A stretch of 64,000 bases of DNA, from positions 620,001 to 684,000 of the forward strand of contig CAYXSX010000001.1 of the NCBI GenBank assembly GCA_964467925.1. The letters run 5' to 3'. Below, in pieces: positions 32,369 through 41,087 of this stretch. Each line of letters opens with the position of its first letter. Within the stretch, counting starts at the first letter, position 1. The DNA is from CAYXSX01 sp964467925 (GTDB lineage: Bacteria > Pseudomonadota > Alphaproteobacteria > Micavibrionales > Micavibrionaceae). The translations under genes and the position numbers were made by a program. The notes under the pieces were generated by a model. The model was given only the letters and a program-made list of their open reading frames with translations. It ran no database searches and had not been told where the DNA came from.

Positions 32369-34936
32369 ATGAGTGACAATCTTGTCATCGTAGAATCGCC
32401 GGCCAAGGCGAAGACCATCAATAAGTATCTCGGCCCTGAATACGAGGTGCTGGCGTCGTTCGGCCATGTCCGCGATCTGGTGAACAAGGACGGGTCCGTC
32501 CTGCCCGACGACGATTTCGCGATGAAGTGGCAGCTTGGCGAGCGTTCCGACAAACCCGTTTCCGACATTAAAAAGGCGCTGAAAAACGCCAAGACACTTT
32601 ATCTTGCCCCCGACCCCGACCGCGAGGGAGAGGCAATTGCATGGCATATTAAAGAACTGCTGAACGAACAAAACCTGCTGGCCGGAAAAAACGTGCGGCG
32701 CGTGACGTTTAACGAGATCACCAAAAAGGCCGTGCAGGACGCATTCAACAATACGCGCGAGCTTGACCAGCCGCTGGTCGAGGCTTATCTCGCCCGCCGC
32801 GCACTGGATTATCTTGTAGGTTTCAATCTTTCGCCCGTGCTTTGGCGCAAGGTTCCGGGCTCGCGTTCGGCGGGACGGGTGCAATCGGTGGCGCTGCGCC
32901 TTATCTGCGAGCGCGAGGACGAGATCGAAAAATTCCGCGCGCAGGAATATTGGTCCATCGCCGCGAAACTTCATACCGAGGACGGCGCGCCCTTCCTTGC
33001 CCGCCTGACACATCTGGCGGGAAACAAGCTCGCCAAATTCGATATCAGCAACGAGGACGCGGCGAAAAAGGCGGCAGAGCGCATCGCGCATAAAAATCTT
33101 TCCGTCCAGAAGATCGAGAAAAAACAGGTTCAGCAAAAACCCTATGCGCCGTTTATTACTTCCTCCCTTCAGATGGAAGCCGCGCGCAAATTACGCCTGA
33201 CCGCCGCGCAGACCATGCGCCTTGCCCAGCGCCTTTATGAAGGTGTGGAAATCGACGGGGAAACCACCGGCCTTATTACCTATATGAGAACCGACGGCAC
33301 GACGCTTTCGGAAGATGCGGTCGCCGAATGCCGCAGTGTGATCGGCAAAAATTACGGCGATAAATATTTGCCAGATGCACCGCGTCTTTATAAGTCGAAA
33401 GCCAAAAACGCGCAGGAAGCGCACGAGGCGATCCGCCCTACATCCATCGCCCGCACGCCGGACAGTTTGAAGGGCCGCCTTGAGGACGACCAGTGGCGGC
33501 TTTACGATTTGATCTGGAAACGCACCGTGGCATCCCAGATGGAAAACGCGATCATGGACAGAATGAGCGTCGATATTTCCGACGGCACGGATGATGTGAT
33601 TTTGCGCGCCAACGGATCGGTGGTGGCGTTCGACGGTTTCCTGACGCTATATCACGAAGACCGCGACGACGAGGAAACGATCGACCCTGATGAGGATGAA
33701 GGTAACGACCGCCGCCTGCCGCCCATGAACGAGGGTGGAAAAACCAAGCTGATCGACGTCAAGCCGAGCCAGCATTTCACCCAGCCTCCGCCGCGATACA
33801 CCGAAGCATCGCTGGTCAAACGGCTGGAGGAGCTCGGCATCGGGCGGCCCTCCACTTACGCCTCTATCCTTCAGGTTTTGCGCGACCGTAATTACGTGAG
33901 CATGGATTCGCGGCGCTTCGTACCCGTCGACCGCGGGCGGATCGTCACCACTTTCCTGACGAAATTTTTCGAGCGCTACGTGGATTACGATTTCACCGCC
34001 AATCTGGAAGAAGAGCTGGACGCCATCGCCGCCGGACATGTGAGCTGGAAGGAAGCCTTGCGCCTGTTCTGGATCGATTTCAAGGCCGCCGTCGACGGCA
34101 CCAAAGACCTGACGATCACGCAAGTCATCGACCATCTGGATGCCGAGCTCGGCCCGCATTTCTTCCCCGAATATGACGAGGAAGGAAAGAAGCAGGATTT
34201 GCGCACATGCAAGGCATGCGGCACGGGAAGGCTGGGCCTGAAGCTCGGGAAATTCGGCGCGTTTATCGGCTGTTCCAATTACCCCGAATGCAAATTCACC
34301 AAGCCGCTGGAAGTTCCCGGCGAGGGAGAGGACGGCGAAGCCGCCGCGCTGAGCAACGAACCCAAAGTTCTGGGCCAAGACCCGATCACCAAGCGCAGCG
34401 TGTCTTTGCGCCGCGGCCCCTACGGCCCGTATGTGCAGATCGACGCGCCGGAAGAAACCGCGGATGAGGAAGCCAAGCGTATGGCGGCCTATGACGCCGA
34501 AATCGAGGAATGGAAAGAGGCCAAGAAAGTGGCCAAAAAGGCCGGAGAGCACGCGCCGAAAAAACCGCCCAAGCCCAAAGCACCCGCGCCGAAACGTCAG
34601 GGCTTACCCCAAGGCTTAACCGTGGGCGATGTTACGCTTGAAAAGGCGTTAGACCTTCTCAAACTGCCCCGCGAAATCGGCCCGCATCCGGAAACCGGAA
34701 AGATGATCAAAGCCGGAATCGGGCGCTTCGGCCCGTTCGTAGTTCATGACGGCAAATACGCCTCGCTCCAGAAAGACGACGACGTCATGCATATAGGCAT
34801 GAACCGCGCAGTTGAATTGATCGCCAATAAAATGGCGCGTGACGCGGAAAAAGCGGCGAATGGCGGGAAAAGACCCGCCGCTAAAAAAGCGCCAGCTAAG
34901 AAAAAAGCGGCAAAGAAGAAAACGACAAAAAAGTAA
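32369..34936 (+). CDS. topA: DNA topoisomerase I
   Basis: The 855-residue type IA enzyme relaxes negative supercoils. Seen are the TOPRIM domain (VIVESPAKAKTINKYL, DPDREGEAIAWHI), the active-site tyrosine in GLITYMRTDGT, and a four-cysteine zinc finger (CKACGTG ... GCSNYPEC) near residue 615. A long lysine- and alanine-rich C-terminus carries two further repeats of the type LRRGPYGPYVQ and IGRFGPFVVHDGKYASL. Length and layout are usual for alphaproteobacteria. Confidence 0.97.
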   Translation: MSDNLVIVESPAKAKTINKYLGPEYEVLASFGHVRDLVNKDGSVLPDDDFAMKWQLGERSDKPVSDIKKALKNAKTLYLAPDPDREGEAIAWHIKELLNEQNLLAGKNVRRVTFNEITKKAVQDAFNNTRELDQPLVEAYLARRALDYLVGFNLSPVLWRKVPGSRSAGRVQSVALRLICEREDEIEKFRAQEYWSIAAKLHTEDGAPFLARLTHLAGNKLAKFDISNEDAAKKAAERIAHKNLSVQKIEKKQVQQKPYAPFITSSLQMEAARKLRLTAAQTMRLAQRLYEGVEIDGETTGLITYMRTDGTTLSEDAVAECRSVIGKNYGDKYLPDAPRLYKSKAKNAQEAHEAIRPTSIARTPDSLKGRLEDDQWRLYDLIWKRTVASQMENAIMDRMSVDISDGTDDVILRANGSVVAFDGFLTLYHEDRDDEETIDPDEDEGNDRRLPPMNEGGKTKLIDVKPSQHFTQPPPRYTEASLVKRLEELGIGRPSTYASILQVLRDRNYVSMDSRRFVPVDRGRIVTTFLTKFFERYVDYDFTANLEEELDAIAAGHVSWKEALRLFWIDFKAAVDGTKDLTITQVIDHLDAELGPHFFPEYDEEGKKQDLRTCKACGTGRLGLKLGKFGAFIGCSNYPECKFTKPLEVPGEGEDGEAAALSNEPKVLGQDPITKRSVSLRRGPYGPYVQIDAPEETADEEAKRMAAYDAEIEEWKEAKKVAKKAGEHAPKKPPKPKAPAPKRQGLPQGLTVGDVTLEKALDLLKLPREIGPHPETGKMIKAGIGRFGPFVVHDGKYASLQKDDDVMHIGMNRAVELIANKMARDAEKAANGGKRPAAKKAPAKKKAAKKKTTKK

Positions 34937-34956
34937 AAACATGCTATATTAATTTT

Positions 34957-35142
34957 ATGACTGGTATCCAATACGTAACAGATGAAAAAGGCCGCCCCGT
35001 TGCGGTGCAGATTGACCTGAAAAAGCACGCCGATTTATGGGAGGATTTTCAGGACCTTATGGTATGCGCCAAACGCAAGAAGGAAAAAACCACTCCTTGG
35101 GACGATGTTAAGGCAGGATTAAAAAAAGAAGGAAAATTGTAA
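34957..35142 (+). CDS. Antitoxin of a RelE-type toxin-antitoxin pair
   Basis: The 61-residue protein has a strand-like N-terminus (GIQYVTDEKGRPVAVQIDLKKHADLW) and a charged C-terminal helix (WDDVKAGLKKEG), the layout of short antitoxins whose tail wraps the toxin. It stops directly before the toxin's TTG start. It is recognised by size and pairing rather than by a family motif. A TATATT hexamer about 15 bp upstream may be the -10 of its own promoter. Confidence 0.75.
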   Translation: MTGIQYVTDEKGRPVAVQIDLKKHADLWEDFQDLMVCAKRKKEKTTPWDDVKAGLKKEGKL

Positions 35143-35406
35143 TTGCCTTCTTACAAGGTTCTATTGACCTCTTCTGCAGAAAAAGAACTCCGCAAACTTC
35201 CCAACCATGTAATCAAACGCATCGCAGCCCTTCTTGATTCCCTAACTAAAAACCCAAGACCGCAAGGTTGTAGAAAACTGCAGGGAAGTAAAAACGACTG
35301 GCGGGTGCGCACAGGCGATTACCGGATTATATATAGTATCGAAGACAAAAAGCTGATTGTTAAAGTTATACGCATAGCGCATCGTAAAGACGTTTATAAC
35401 GCTTAA
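35143..35406 (+). CDS. RelE/ParE-family toxin
   Basis: The 87-residue protein has the RelE fold pattern: YKVLLTSSAEKELRKLPNHV, LDSLTKNPRPQGCRKLQGSK, NDWRVRTGDYRIIYSIED and the terminal KVIRIAHRKDVYNA with basic residues typical of the mRNA interferase active site. It starts at TTG in direct contact with the antitoxin stop, so it is translationally coupled. RelE enzymes cleave mRNA on the ribosome; ParE relatives act on gyrase, and the pattern here fits RelE better. The pair lies between topA and rnr. Confidence 0.85.
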   Translation: MPSYKVLLTSSAEKELRKLPNHVIKRIAALLDSLTKNPRPQGCRKLQGSKNDWRVRTGDYRIIYSIEDKKLIVKVIRIAHRKDVYNA

Positions 35407-35409
35407 ACT

Positions 35410-37686
35410 ATGTCCTTAAAAAAACCCGACATCCTCAATTTTATCAAATCCTCCCCCGTTCCGGTGACGAAGCGGGAGATTGCGCGCGCGTTCGGCATCA
35501 AGGGCGGGGAGAACCGCGTGGCCTTAAAGCAAATCCTTAAAAGCCTGGAAATCGAGGAAGCGGTTACCAAACAGCCCGGCGGAGCCTATAGCGTGCCGGA
35601 AGGACTGCCCGGTGTGACCACGCTGGAGGTCACGGAAATCGATATCGACGGCGATGTCTTCGCCCGCCCCGCCAAGTGGAATGAGGCCGAGCAAGGCCCG
35701 CCCCCGCGCATCGAGATCATGCCCGATAAAAAAGGGCACCCTTCCCTTGCAGTCGGCGACCGTGTATTGGCGCGGTTGTGGCGGGAGGATGACGGCTCTT
35801 ACGAAGCCAAAACCATCAGGAAGCTGGACGGGCCGGAGGGACGCGTTATCGGGCTTGTGCGCCTGACGAAAAGCGGCGGGCGGCTGGAGCCCTCTGACAA
35901 GAAAACGCGCTTTGATTATATAATCGATGCGGGTGATTTGAACGGCGCGAAGGAAGGCGATCTTGCGATTGGTGAGGTGCAGCCCGCACGCGGCGCGCGC
36001 GATAAAAACGTGCGCATCGTGGAGATTATCGGATCGCAAGGCGACCCCAAGGCGATTTCAATTATCAGCCTGTATGAGGCAGGCCTTAGGGAGGAATTCC
36101 CCGCCGCCGTTATAAAGGAAACGGAAAAAATGAAGGTGCCCGCACTGGGCAAGCGAGAGGATTTGCGCGCCATTCCGCTGGTGACCATCGACGGGGCGGA
36201 TGCGCGCGACTTCGACGACGCGGTCTGGGCGGAAAAACAGGATGACGGCGGGTATCATATTATCGTGGCGATTGCCGACGTTTCCTATTACGTGCGGCCT
36301 GAAACCGCGCTTGACCGCGAGGCGCAGCGCCGGGGCAATTCCACCTATTTTCCCGACCGCGTGGTTCCCATGCTGCCCGAGGCTTTGTCGAACGATTTAT
36401 GTTCCCTGCGCCCCAACGAGCCGCGGGCGTGTCTGGCGGCGCATTTATGGATCGATAAAAACGGCAAGCTCCTGCGGCATAAATTCGTGCGCGGGCTGAT
36501 GCGCTCCGCCGCGCGTCTGATTTACGAAGACGTGCAAAAGGCGTTTGAGGCGCAAGATCACGAACTTATTTCCGTCATCAACCCGCTATATGACGCCTTC
36601 CGCATTCTGGACGCGGCGCGGCAGGAGCGCGGGGCGCTCGACCTCGACCTGCCGGAAAGGCAAATCATCATCGATAAGAACGGCAATATGACCGGCGTAC
36701 GGCAGCGCGAGCGTTTCGATTCCCACAAGCTGATCGAAGAGTTTATGATTTTGGCCAATGTCGCGGCGGCGCAAGCCATCGAGGCCAAGGTGCCCAAGAC
36801 GCAAATTCCGTGTGTTTACCGTGTACACGACCGCCCGTCGGCGGAAAAACTGGAATCCTTGCGCGATTTCCTCGAAAGCTTTGAAAACCTGACGCTTCCC
36901 AAGGGCAACGTGGTAAAGCCCGCGGGGCTTAATCACCTTTTGCGAAAAGCCGCGAACGAACCCTATTCCCATTTGATCAGCACGGTGGTGCTGCGCAGTC
37001 AGTCACAGGCCGTTTACAGCTCCGAGAATCTGGGGCATTTCGGGCTTGCGCTTTCGAAATACGCGCATTTTACCTCCCCCATCCGGCGCTATGCCGACTT
37101 GCTGGTGCACCGCGCACTGGTGAGCGATTACGGCCTTGGCGAGGGCGGCATCACGGAAGGCGAAATCGCCCGCCTGCCCGAGATTTGCCAGCATATTTCC
37201 CAGACCGAGCGCACATCGATGGAGGCGGAGCGTAACGCCGTAGACCGTTTCACGGCGGCCTATCTATCGGACAAGATCGGCCAGGAGTTTCGCGGGCGCA
37301 TTTCCGGCGTAACCCGTTTCGGCCTGTTCGTCACATTGGCGGAAAGCGGGGCGGACGGCCTTATTTCCATGAAATCTATGGGCGATGATTTTTACGTGCA
37401 TGACGAGCGCGCGCACGCTCTTGTGGGGCGGCGGCACGGGAAAATCTATCAGCTTGGCGCGGATGTAACCGTGCGGCTGGAGGAAGCGGACGGCCTTACC
37501 GGCTCGACCCTGCTTAGCCTTGCGAGAAGCCGCGACGGCGCGGCAATGGCCGGAGCGCGAAAGCCGAGAATCCGCCAGGGCGATATGGAACGCAAGGGGC
37601 GCAAAGGCGGTAAAAAGCCTGGCCACGCCCCCGCCCGGCGCGGGAAAAGCGGCAAGGGCCGCGGGAAAGCCCGCCACAGAAAATAG
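35410..37686 (+). CDS. rnr: Ribonuclease R
   Basis: The 758-residue 3'-5' exoribonuclease degrades structured RNA. It has an N-terminal winged helix (VTKREIARAFGIKG), cold-shock-type domains, and the RNB catalytic domain with DGADARDFDDAVWA and IVAIADVSYYVRP near residues 260-295. Further on are HFTSPIRRYADLLVHRAL, an S1 domain (GRISGVTRFGLFVTL), and a basic, glycine-rich C-terminal tail (GRKGGKKPGHAPARRGK). It starts 3 bp after the toxin gene and may be read with it. Confidence 0.97.
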   Translation: MSLKKPDILNFIKSSPVPVTKREIARAFGIKGGENRVALKQILKSLEIEEAVTKQPGGAYSVPEGLPGVTTLEVTEIDIDGDVFARPAKWNEAEQGPPPRIEIMPDKKGHPSLAVGDRVLARLWREDDGSYEAKTIRKLDGPEGRVIGLVRLTKSGGRLEPSDKKTRFDYIIDAGDLNGAKEGDLAIGEVQPARGARDKNVRIVEIIGSQGDPKAISIISLYEAGLREEFPAAVIKETEKMKVPALGKREDLRAIPLVTIDGADARDFDDAVWAEKQDDGGYHIIVAIADVSYYVRPETALDREAQRRGNSTYFPDRVVPMLPEALSNDLCSLRPNEPRACLAAHLWIDKNGKLLRHKFVRGLMRSAARLIYEDVQKAFEAQDHELISVINPLYDAFRILDAARQERGALDLDLPERQIIIDKNGNMTGVRQRERFDSHKLIEEFMILANVAAAQAIEAKVPKTQIPCVYRVHDRPSAEKLESLRDFLESFENLTLPKGNVVKPAGLNHLLRKAANEPYSHLISTVVLRSQSQAVYSSENLGHFGLALSKYAHFTSPIRRYADLLVHRALVSDYGLGEGGITEGEIARLPEICQHISQTERTSMEAERNAVDRFTAAYLSDKIGQEFRGRISGVTRFGLFVTLAESGADGLISMKSMGDDFYVHDERAHALVGRRHGKIYQLGADVTVRLEEADGLTGSTLLSLARSRDGAAMAGARKPRIRQGDMERKGRKGGKKPGHAPARRGKSGKGRGKARHRK

Positions 37687-37687
37687 C

Positions 37688-37753
37688 GTCATTCCGGCGA
37701 AAGCCGGAATCTCGTGCCGTAAACAACCCGATCCCGGCTTGCGCCGGGATGAC
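37688..37753. repeat. Intergenic inverted repeat, family B, copy 4
   Basis: It begins GTCATTCCGGCGAAAGCCGG two bases after the rnr stop and ends GCGCCGGGATGAC. It could also act as a hairpin at the 3' end of the rnr message. Confidence 0.88.
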
Positions 37754-37814
37754 ACCTTTATTTTATATTCTTCAGGATGAGAGACAGAGGCAATAACGTT
37801 TTTTCGGGAAACGC

Positions 37815-37843
37815 TTGACATTTTTTCACCCATAGAGCATAAA
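37815..37843 (+). promoter_or_regulatory. Sigma-70 promoter for rpmG
   Basis: TTGACA (37815-37820), 17 bp, then CATAAA (37838-37843). A transcript start near 37850 gives a short leader with the strong Shine-Dalgarno sequence AAGGAG before the rpmG ATG at 37878. Confidence 0.65.
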
Positions 37844-37877
37844 GCGCCTTCAGAATTCGATTTAAGGAGCTAAAAAG

Positions 37878-38081
37878 ATGGCCAAAGCCACCAATGTGAA
37901 AGTCAGACTAGAGAGCGAAGCCGGTACGGGATATCGCTATTACGCTGTGCGTTCCACGCGCGCGGAATATAAAATTCGTAAGAAAAAATACGATCCTTGG
38001 GCGACCAACGAAGAAACCGGCAAAAAAGGCGCACATGTGTTTTTTGCAGAAAAGAAAATGCCGCCCTCCAAGAAGAACTAG
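37878..38081 (+). CDS. rpmG: 50S ribosomal protein L33
   Basis: The 67-residue basic protein matches L33 (KVRLESEAGTGYRYYAVRSTR, YKIRKKKYDPWA), a small protein of the large ribosomal subunit near the E site. It lacks the zinc cysteines of the C+ form. The alphaproteobacterial C-terminal extension is present. It has its own promoter and a terminator (38112-38139). Confidence 0.95.
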   Translation: MAKATNVKVRLESEAGTGYRYYAVRSTRAEYKIRKKKYDPWATNEETGKKGAHVFFAEKKMPPSKKN

Positions 38082-38111
38082 GCTTAAAGAGCTGTTTTTT
38101 GAAAGATTTCG

Positions 38112-38139
38112 AAAAAGCGCCTTTAGGGCGCTTTTTTTA
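38112..38139 (+). terminator. Rho-independent terminator after rpmG
   Basis: AAAAGCGCC, loop TTTA, GGGCGCTTTTTTT: a GC stem of at least six pairs followed by a run of seven T residues, 30 bp after the rpmG stop. Confidence 0.9.
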
Positions 38140-38156
38140 TTTTTAACTATCAGAAT

Positions 38157-38246
38157 GTCATCCCGAGCGTAGCCGAGGGATCTTCATTCTTAACGATAAA
38201 TACAAGATCCCTCCACTGCGCGCTAACGCGCTACGGTCGGGATGAC
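38157..38246. repeat. Intergenic inverted repeat, family C (GTCATCCCGAGC...)
   Basis: It begins GTCATCCCGAGCGTAGCCGA and ends GCTACGGTCGGGATGAC, with inner arms GGGATCTT and AAGATCCC. Only one copy is in the window. It lies 11 bp before the ABC transporter start. Confidence 0.8.
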
Positions 38247-38257
38247 AAAGGAAGAAA

Positions 38258-40060
38258 ATGTTCGAAAAAAAGAGTGAAAGATTCACGCTGGATTACACAC
38301 CCGATCCCGCCATTCCGCGCGGGCTGATGGCCTATATCGCCATGGTGGTGCGGCGCAACCCGGGTATGTGGGCGTTTCTGTTGTTGATGGATGTTATCCA
38401 TGCGGTGCGCTACCCGATTGCCTTCGTTATTACGGGCCAGATCGTCGATATTCTGACGAACCTGCCCGAAGGCGCAGCCATTCCCGATAAAGTCTGGTTC
38501 AAGACGTCCCTGATCCTGCTCGTTCTATTCATCGGGGAAATGACGCATCTTTTGCCGCACTACATTACTTTCGACTGGTGGAAACGCGCCCGCGCACAGC
38601 TGCGAAGCGACATGATGGCCTATACGCTCGGCCATTCTTACACGTTCTTCCAGAATAATTTCGCCGGATCGCTGGCCCGCAAAGTATCGGAAGGCATCGA
38701 AAAGGCGCTGGCCCTGAACGAACAATTGCGCTGGCAAATGCTTTTACCGCTGGTCAGCATGAGCACATCGGGCATTGTCCTGCTGGATCTGTCGCCCGTC
38801 TATGGCGGGCTGGTATGCCTGTTCCTTGCGCTGATCATGATCCCGGTGATGATGAAGCTCGAGAAGATCCGCGAAAAATCGCGAATCTACGCCGATGCGT
38901 GCTCTCTCGTTTCCGGACAGATCGCCGATACAATTTCGAACATGGCGTCGGTCAAATCATACGCGCATGAGGAGCAGGAAATGCGCGAACACAAGCGCGT
39001 CTCCGAAATACAGATGAAAGCGTGGCACAAGATGCTGCGCACTTTCCTGCTGCTCGACAATTACCGCCGTATGACGCTGGTCATGTTCGGTGCGGGCATG
39101 ATGGCGGCCTGCGTTATCGGCTGGCGCGAGGGAATTATCACACTGGGCGATATCACAACCATCATGGGCCTGACATATAACTTTACCGCCAATGTGTGGA
39201 ATTTGAGCTTCGGGATTATTCATGTCAGCGAGTCTTTGGGCTACCTGAACGATTCCCTGACCACGCTGATCCGACCGCACGCCGTCAGCGACAAGGAAGG
39301 CGCAGGCATGCTTGAAATCAAGCAAGGACGTATCGAGTTTCGCGATGTGGAATTCCAGTACAAAAACCTGGGTGTATTCGACAAGCTCAACCTCGACATT
39401 CCGGCGCATCAACGCGTCGGTTTGATGGGCCCGTCTGGCGCCGGGAAGTCGACGATGATCAATTTGATCCAGCGTTTTTTCGATCTTCAGGGCGGCGGTA
39501 TTTATATCGACGGGCAGAATATCGCGGACGTCACACAAAATTCCCTGCGTTCCCAGATCGCCGTAATTCCTCAGGATACGGCGCTATTCCACCGCACGAT
39601 CATGGAGAACATCCGTTACGGACGGCTGGACGCCAGTGACGAGGAAGTGATTGAGGCTGCCAAAAAGGCGCATGCCCTGGGCTTCATCGAAAGCCTGCCC
39701 GAGGGGCTTGACACCTATGTCGGGGAGCGCGGCGTTAAACTTTCCGGCGGGCAGCGCCAGCGGATTGCGATCGCACGCGCCATTTTGAAAGATGCGCCGA
39801 TCCTTATTCTCGATGAGGCCACCTCGGCGCTTGATAGTGAATCCGAGAAGGAAATTCAGGCAGCGCTCGAATTTCTGATGGAGGGAAAAACCGTGATCGC
39901 GATTGCGCACCGGCTTTCGACCATTCACCATCTCGACCGCCTTATTGTGATGAACGAGGGGCGCATCGTCGAGGACGGAACGCATGACGAGCTTCTGACG
40001 CATAATGGTTTATATGCGCGGCTTTGGGCTATGCAATCAGGGGGCTTTCTGAAAGAATAA
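38258..40060 (+). CDS. ABC transporter, fused permease and ATP-binding protein
   Basis: The 600-residue half-transporter is of the exporter type. Six membrane helices lie between about residues 25 and 310; the ATPase has Walker A GPSGAGKST near residue 390, the Q-loop AVIPQDTALFHRTI, signature LSGGQRQRIAIARAIL, Walker B ILILDEATSALD and the switch histidine in AIAHRLSTI. It most likely works as a homodimer. Substrate unknown; the family includes lipid and drug exporters. The EamA-like gene follows 8 bp downstream. Confidence 0.93.
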   Translation: MFEKKSERFTLDYTPDPAIPRGLMAYIAMVVRRNPGMWAFLLLMDVIHAVRYPIAFVITGQIVDILTNLPEGAAIPDKVWFKTSLILLVLFIGEMTHLLPHYITFDWWKRARAQLRSDMMAYTLGHSYTFFQNNFAGSLARKVSEGIEKALALNEQLRWQMLLPLVSMSTSGIVLLDLSPVYGGLVCLFLALIMIPVMMKLEKIREKSRIYADACSLVSGQIADTISNMASVKSYAHEEQEMREHKRVSEIQMKAWHKMLRTFLLLDNYRRMTLVMFGAGMMAACVIGWREGIITLGDITTIMGLTYNFTANVWNLSFGIIHVSESLGYLNDSLTTLIRPHAVSDKEGAGMLEIKQGRIEFRDVEFQYKNLGVFDKLNLDIPAHQRVGLMGPSGAGKSTMINLIQRFFDLQGGGIYIDGQNIADVTQNSLRSQIAVIPQDTALFHRTIMENIRYGRLDASDEEVIEAAKKAHALGFIESLPEGLDTYVGERGVKLSGGQRQRIAIARAILKDAPILILDEATSALDSESEKEIQAALEFLMEGKTVIAIAHRLSTIHHLDRLIVMNEGRIVEDGTHDELLTHNGLYARLWAMQSGGFLKE

Positions 40061-40068
40061 AAACCAGC

Positions 40069-40983
40069 ATGGTTTTCGTTCTCGCCGCCATTTTGTCAAA
40101 ATTTGCCTTCATCGCTATCAACATTTTGTGGATGCGGCTGCGGCGGCGTCATGTCGCCGCGCGTGCCATTCTTTCGCTTTATGTGTTTTCGGTTCCTGTG
40201 CTGATTACCGTCGGCGCCTGGCAAATCTGGCGTGGGTATGCCAATCTGGAGCCAGCCTATTGGGGCTATGTCGCGGCATGGGCGGTGATATGCTGCATCC
40301 TTAATCTGCTCAGTGTCTATACCTATAAATTCGCGAGCCTGATCGAGCTTTCGACCTACCGCTTTGCTATCATGGTCGTGATCGCCTTTATCGGCGATTA
40401 TTTTTTCCTGCACACCCCTATCTCTCTGCCGATGGCGGGGATGGTTCTGGTCACGCTGGCGGGCGGGATAATTTTGAATTTCGAGCGCGCCAAGTTTTTA
40501 CACAAAGAAAAGGGGAAAGACGGGAAACAGGCCGTTAAAAATACGACGCTTTATAAAATTTTGGCGCTGGTCACGTTTATATCGCTGCTGAGCGTATTCG
40601 ATCTTGCGATCTTCAAAGAAGCCATCGCCATCCAGAACAATTTCCTGTTTCATGCCGCCGCCGCGCAGACAATTTTGTTCCTGATGTTCTTTTCCTACGG
40701 CGGCCCGGCGATGGCGGGTGCCTTGCGCGAGGGGAAAGTCCGTCTGCCCGAAGCGGCGCTGATTACCGCCATCATCATCCTTGCCACGATGCTGGAAGCC
40801 TATTCCTTCGGCGAATTGCCCCTTGTAATCATCGTGCTGTTAAGCGTTTGCCAGCCACTGGTTTTCAGTATTCATGATTTTAAAACCAAGGATATGCCGC
40901 TCAATGCCGCCTCTTTGCTTTCCTGTGTGATGGTGGTGGCGGGAATTGTCGGTATCCTGATTTTAAAAAATACAATTTCCTGA
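40069..40983 (+). CDS. EamA/DMT-like transporter
   Basis: About 304 residues from the ATG at 40069 (a longer frame reaches back into the ABC gene). It has ten hydrophobic segments in two groups of five with a charged loop (NFERAKFLHKEKGKDGKQ) between, as in drug/metabolite transporters. No specific subfamily is evident. It follows the ABC gene by 8 bp and is likely in the same transcript. Confidence 0.75.
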   Translation: MVFVLAAILSKFAFIAINILWMRLRRRHVAARAILSLYVFSVPVLITVGAWQIWRGYANLEPAYWGYVAAWAVICCILNLLSVYTYKFASLIELSTYRFAIMVVIAFIGDYFFLHTPISLPMAGMVLVTLAGGIILNFERAKFLHKEKGKDGKQAVKNTTLYKILALVTFISLLSVFDLAIFKEAIAIQNNFLFHAAAAQTILFLMFFSYGGPAMAGALREGKVRLPEAALITAIIILATMLEAYSFGELPLVIIVLLSVCQPLVFSIHDFKTKDMPLNAASLLSCVMVVAGIVGILILKNTIS

Positions 40984-41080
40984 CGTCATTGCGAACCGCC
41001 ATAAGGCGGTGAAGCAATCTTTATGTATCATTTCCCCGCTTCCAGATTGCTTCGTCGGCGTTGCCTCCTCGCAATGACGT
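40983..41080. repeat. Intergenic inverted repeat, family A, copy 3
   Basis: It begins ACGTCATTGCGAACCGCC (with an added small hairpin CCGCCATAAGGCGG) and ends CCTCCTCGCAATGACGT, with inner GAAGCAATC and GATTGCTTCG arms. It lies between the convergent EamA-like and pleD genes, where it could help terminate both. Confidence 0.88.
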
Positions 41081-41087
41081 AAACTGG

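Noticed and set aside
2033..41080. Repeated GTCATTGCGAG and GTCATTCCGG sequences as possible CRISPR repeats
   Set aside because: Copies are single, many kilobases apart, palindromic over their full length and have no spacers or cas genes.
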